A stretch of 64,000 nucleotides of DNA. Origin: JAXHMB01 sp034521755. Its GTDB lineage: Bacteria > Bacteroidota > Rhodothermia > Balneolales > Balneolaceae. Of the stretch, positions 62,171-64,000 are shown in pieces; positions within the stretch are counted from its first letter, which is position 1, and every line of letters begins with the position of its first letter. Under the pieces are notes generated by a model. It ran no database searches. It was not told the origin of the DNA and saw only the letters and a program-made list of their open reading frames with translations. The stretch covers positions 372,001-436,000 of the forward strand of contig JAXHMB010000004.1 of the NCBI GenBank assembly GCA_034521755.1. Reading direction: 5' to 3'. The position numbers were made by a program, and so were the translations under genes.

Positions 62171-63519
62171 TCGGATCCATACTCATTGCAGATGACGAAG
62201 AAGAAATTAGGAATTCCCTGTCTATCGTTCTTCGTGAAGAAGGCTTTAGATGTGCAACAGCTTCGAACGGGGAAGAGGCTATTGAGGCATTAAAAGAACA
62301 CTCCTTTGATATTCTCATCACTGATCTGAAGATGCCCAAAGCTGATGGTATTGAAGTACTGGAACAGGCCATTCAGCGCTCTTCAGATACACTTACCATT
62401 ATCATTACGGCCCATGCAACGGTTGAGACGGCGATACAAGCCCTGCGCAAAGGAGCCTCCGACTACATTTTAAAGCCGCTTGATTTTGATGAGGTAATCC
62501 TTCGCATCGAAAACCTGCTAAAACAGAAAAAGCTGATGCAGGAAAACAAGTACCTGCGCGAACAGATCGACCAGGAATTTAACTTCAATCATATAATTGG
62601 CGAAAGCCCTGCCATGAAAGAAGTATATCGCATGGTTAAACGGGTAAGTAATGCCAACAGCAACGTTCTTATCACAGGTCCCAGCGGTACAGGCAAGGAA
62701 CTGGTCGCGCGGGCCATTCACTCCAACAGCAACAGATCTTCAAAACCATTCATCGCCATTAACTGCGGGGCTATTCCCAAAGACCTTATGGAATCGGAAC
62801 TGTTCGGGCACAAGAAAGGAGCCTTTACAGGGGCCATTGCAGAAAAAGACGGCGTTTTTGTCGCGGCTAATAAAGGAACGGTTTTTCTGGATGAGGTAGG
62901 CGAAATTCCGGTGGATCAACAGGTGAACCTGCTCCGGGTTATCCAGGAGCGGGAGGTAAAGCCTATCGGCTCCAACCAAATGATCAGCTTCGATACCCGA
63001 ATTATTGCGGCAACCAATAAAGATCTGAAAGAAGAGATTGAGAAGGATAACTTTAGAGAAGATTTATACTATCGCCTGAATGTTGTGGAGATTCCGCTGC
63101 CAACCCTTCAAAACAGGAAAGAAGATATTCCGCTTCTGGCCCATCATTTCATCAAAAAGTACAGCAAAGAGTTGAATCGTCCGGTAAAGGGCATAACCGG
63201 AGAAGCCATCGGGGCACTTTTATCTTACGATTGGAAAGGACAGGTGCGTGAACTTGAAAATATAATCGAACGCGCTGTATTGTTGGGAGATAACGACTTT
63301 ATCACTCTGCAGGACCTGCCCAAAAGCATCCGGGAATCTGAGGGCGACTTTACCTATGATGCTGACACGCTTGACGATGCCGTTCAAACCTTCGAAAAAC
63401 ACCACATCTTAAACGTGCTAAAACGCACAGAGGGAAATAAGACCGAAGCCGCACGCCTGCTGGGCATTGACCCCTCTACGCTTTATCGAAAAATGGAGCG
63501 TATGGATATCGACTCATAA
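62167..63519 (+). CDS. NtrC-type sigma-54 response regulator
   Basis: 450 residues. Receiver (Asp53 in LITDLKMPKADGIEV), AAA+ domain with Walker A NVLITGPSGTGKELVARAIH, the GAFTGA loop (ESELFGHKKGAFTGAI) for sigma-54 contact, GTVFLDEVGEIPVDQQVNLL and R-finger FREDLYYRLNVVEIPLPTL, then a Fis-like HTH NKTEAARLLGIDPSTLYRKM. Activates sigma-54 promoters under control of the overlapping kinase. Targets not evident. Confidence 0.95.
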   Translation: MIGSILIADDEEEIRNSLSIVLREEGFRCATASNGEEAIEALKEHSFDILITDLKMPKADGIEVLEQAIQRSSDTLTIIITAHATVETAIQALRKGASDYILKPLDFDEVILRIENLLKQKKLMQENKYLREQIDQEFNFNHIIGESPAMKEVYRMVKRVSNANSNVLITGPSGTGKELVARAIHSNSNRSSKPFIAINCGAIPKDLMESELFGHKKGAFTGAIAEKDGVFVAANKGTVFLDEVGEIPVDQQVNLLRVIQEREVKPIGSNQMISFDTRIIAATNKDLKEEIEKDNFREDLYYRLNVVEIPLPTLQNRKEDIPLLAHHFIKKYSKELNRPVKGITGEAIGALLSYDWKGQVRELENIIERAVLLGDNDFITLQDLPKSIRESEGDFTYDADTLDDAVQTFEKHHILNVLKRTEGNKTEAARLLGIDPSTLYRKMERMDIDS

Positions 63520-63533
63520 CCCGGTAGAGTATG

Positions 63534-63998
63534 TTAAACATCTTTGAGCCTGACCGTTACATCAAAATGAACCGTAAGGTTGCTGCTGGCTTTAATTAAA
63601 CCCAACAATGCTGTTGGCGGCTTGATGTTATAGGTCTTCATGTTGATTTGTTTGTTGCCTTTTACCCGAAACCGTTCTTCTCCCAATACACGGCCCTTAA
63701 CATATACTTCGGTGGTTTCTTTAACACCGGCGATTTCAAGTATACCTACCGTTTTAATATTCATCCATTCGCCTTCTTCATCACGTATTGTGGAAAGAGA
63801 GTCTGAGAGGTTGGCTGTTAAAAGCTGGTAGCTGATATTTTTGAATTGGTCGGCTTTAAGGGCTTCATACATATCTTTGTTCATCCCTTTTTTGCCGCAC
63901 TCCAAAGAGTGGACCGGCACTTCAACTGAAACACTTACGGCTCCGTGGCCTTTAACATTTTGCTGTGGGTTTTCGGTGTTCTCTATATTGCCGTTTCC
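63534..63998 (-). CDS. YceI-like protein, partial (start beyond window)
   Basis: At least 154 residues in an open frame reaching the right edge. It has KTVGILEIAGVKETTEVYVK, RFRVKGNKQINMKTYNIKPP and TVHFDVTVRLKDV, the beta-barrel strands of YceI/lipocalin-like exported proteins; the N-terminus is outside the window. YceI proteins bind isoprenoids or lipids in the periplasm. The visible start GTG 63920 is not the true start, since the open frame extends to the edge. Convergent with the NtrC-type gene 14 bases away. Confidence 0.7.
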   Translation of the reverse strand, partial: GNGNIENTENPQQNVKGHGAVSVSVEVPVHSLECGKKGMNKDMYEALKADQFKNISYQLLTANLSDSLSTIRDEEGEWMNIKTVGILEIAGVKETTEVYVKGRVLGEERFRVKGNKQINMKTYNIKPPTALLGLIKASSNLTVHFDVTVRLKDV

Positions 63999-64000
63999 TG

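Overview
The window looks like one chromosomal contig from a heterotrophic Gram-negative bacterium of the Fibrobacterota-Chlorobiota-Bacteroidota group, most probably Balneolota (Fodinibius/Gracilimonas-like). This placement is inferred from gene content: DUF5687 ABC permease, DUF5916, DUF4920 and DUF2911 proteins, LytTR/LytS-type signalling, HisKA_2 PAS kinases, slipin/NfeD, candidate TAnnTTTG promoter boxes and mostly weak Shine-Dalgarno sequences. I see no rRNA, tRNA, CRISPR array, prophage or intact insertion sequence. No gap between genes exceeds about 300 bases.

Layout. 0-4.2 kb: MscS-like channel, a 55-residue YegP-like protein, a thioesterase, a truncated lipoprotein remnant, and a frameshifted aminotransferase/sulfotransferase pair. 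4.2-13.9 kb: two PAS/HisKA_2 kinases flanking an S9 peptidase, a dihaem cytochrome c, a PLP decarboxylase and a TetR regulator. 14-16.3 kb: nfeD-slipin pair. 16.3-19.3 kb: an accessory island resembling two integron gene cassettes followed by an AbrB/Doc toxin-antitoxin pair. 19.4-26.2 kb: DoxX, permease, cupin, VOC, DUF4920, rhodanese, ECF sigma operon and an alpha/beta hydrolase, several of them frameshifted. 26.4-36.4 kb: ABC exporter module, LytTR/LytS two-component system, DUF5916 barrel, DoxX, second PLP decarboxylase, DinB. 36.5-47.6 kb: housekeeping genes (NUDIX, CDP-alcohol phosphotransferase, ftsY, scpA, ruvB, metK) around a TPR-CHAT protein and a sigma/anti-sigma-like pair. 47.7-64 kb: M14 peptidase, baeRF protein, Nramp-like transporter, DUF1697, DUF72, haemolysin III, a metalloprotease/propeller/barrel protein, DUF2911, AtuA-like, carbonic anhydrase, an NtrB/NtrC-like pair and a partial YceI-like gene.

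Two patterns stand out. (1) 16446-18560 has the architecture expected of integron cassettes: core GTTRRRY sites, each cassette's inverse core complementary to its own first bases, 126 and 65 bp attC-like inverted repeats sharing the L' motif GTTATGCGC, and sharply different base composition in neighbouring cassettes. No integrase gene is visible. (2) Seven genes before 26.3 kb carry frameshifts while nothing in the remaining 38 kb does; most are single-base changes in otherwise well-conserved genes, so either sequencing error or local gene decay must be considered.

Other leads are a histidine kinase fused to an IS3-transposase-like HTH, a periplasmic TPR-CHAT protein near a sigma factor and a membrane TPR anti-sigma-like protein with paired ACATSATGTA operators, and paired TetR operators upstream of nfeD.
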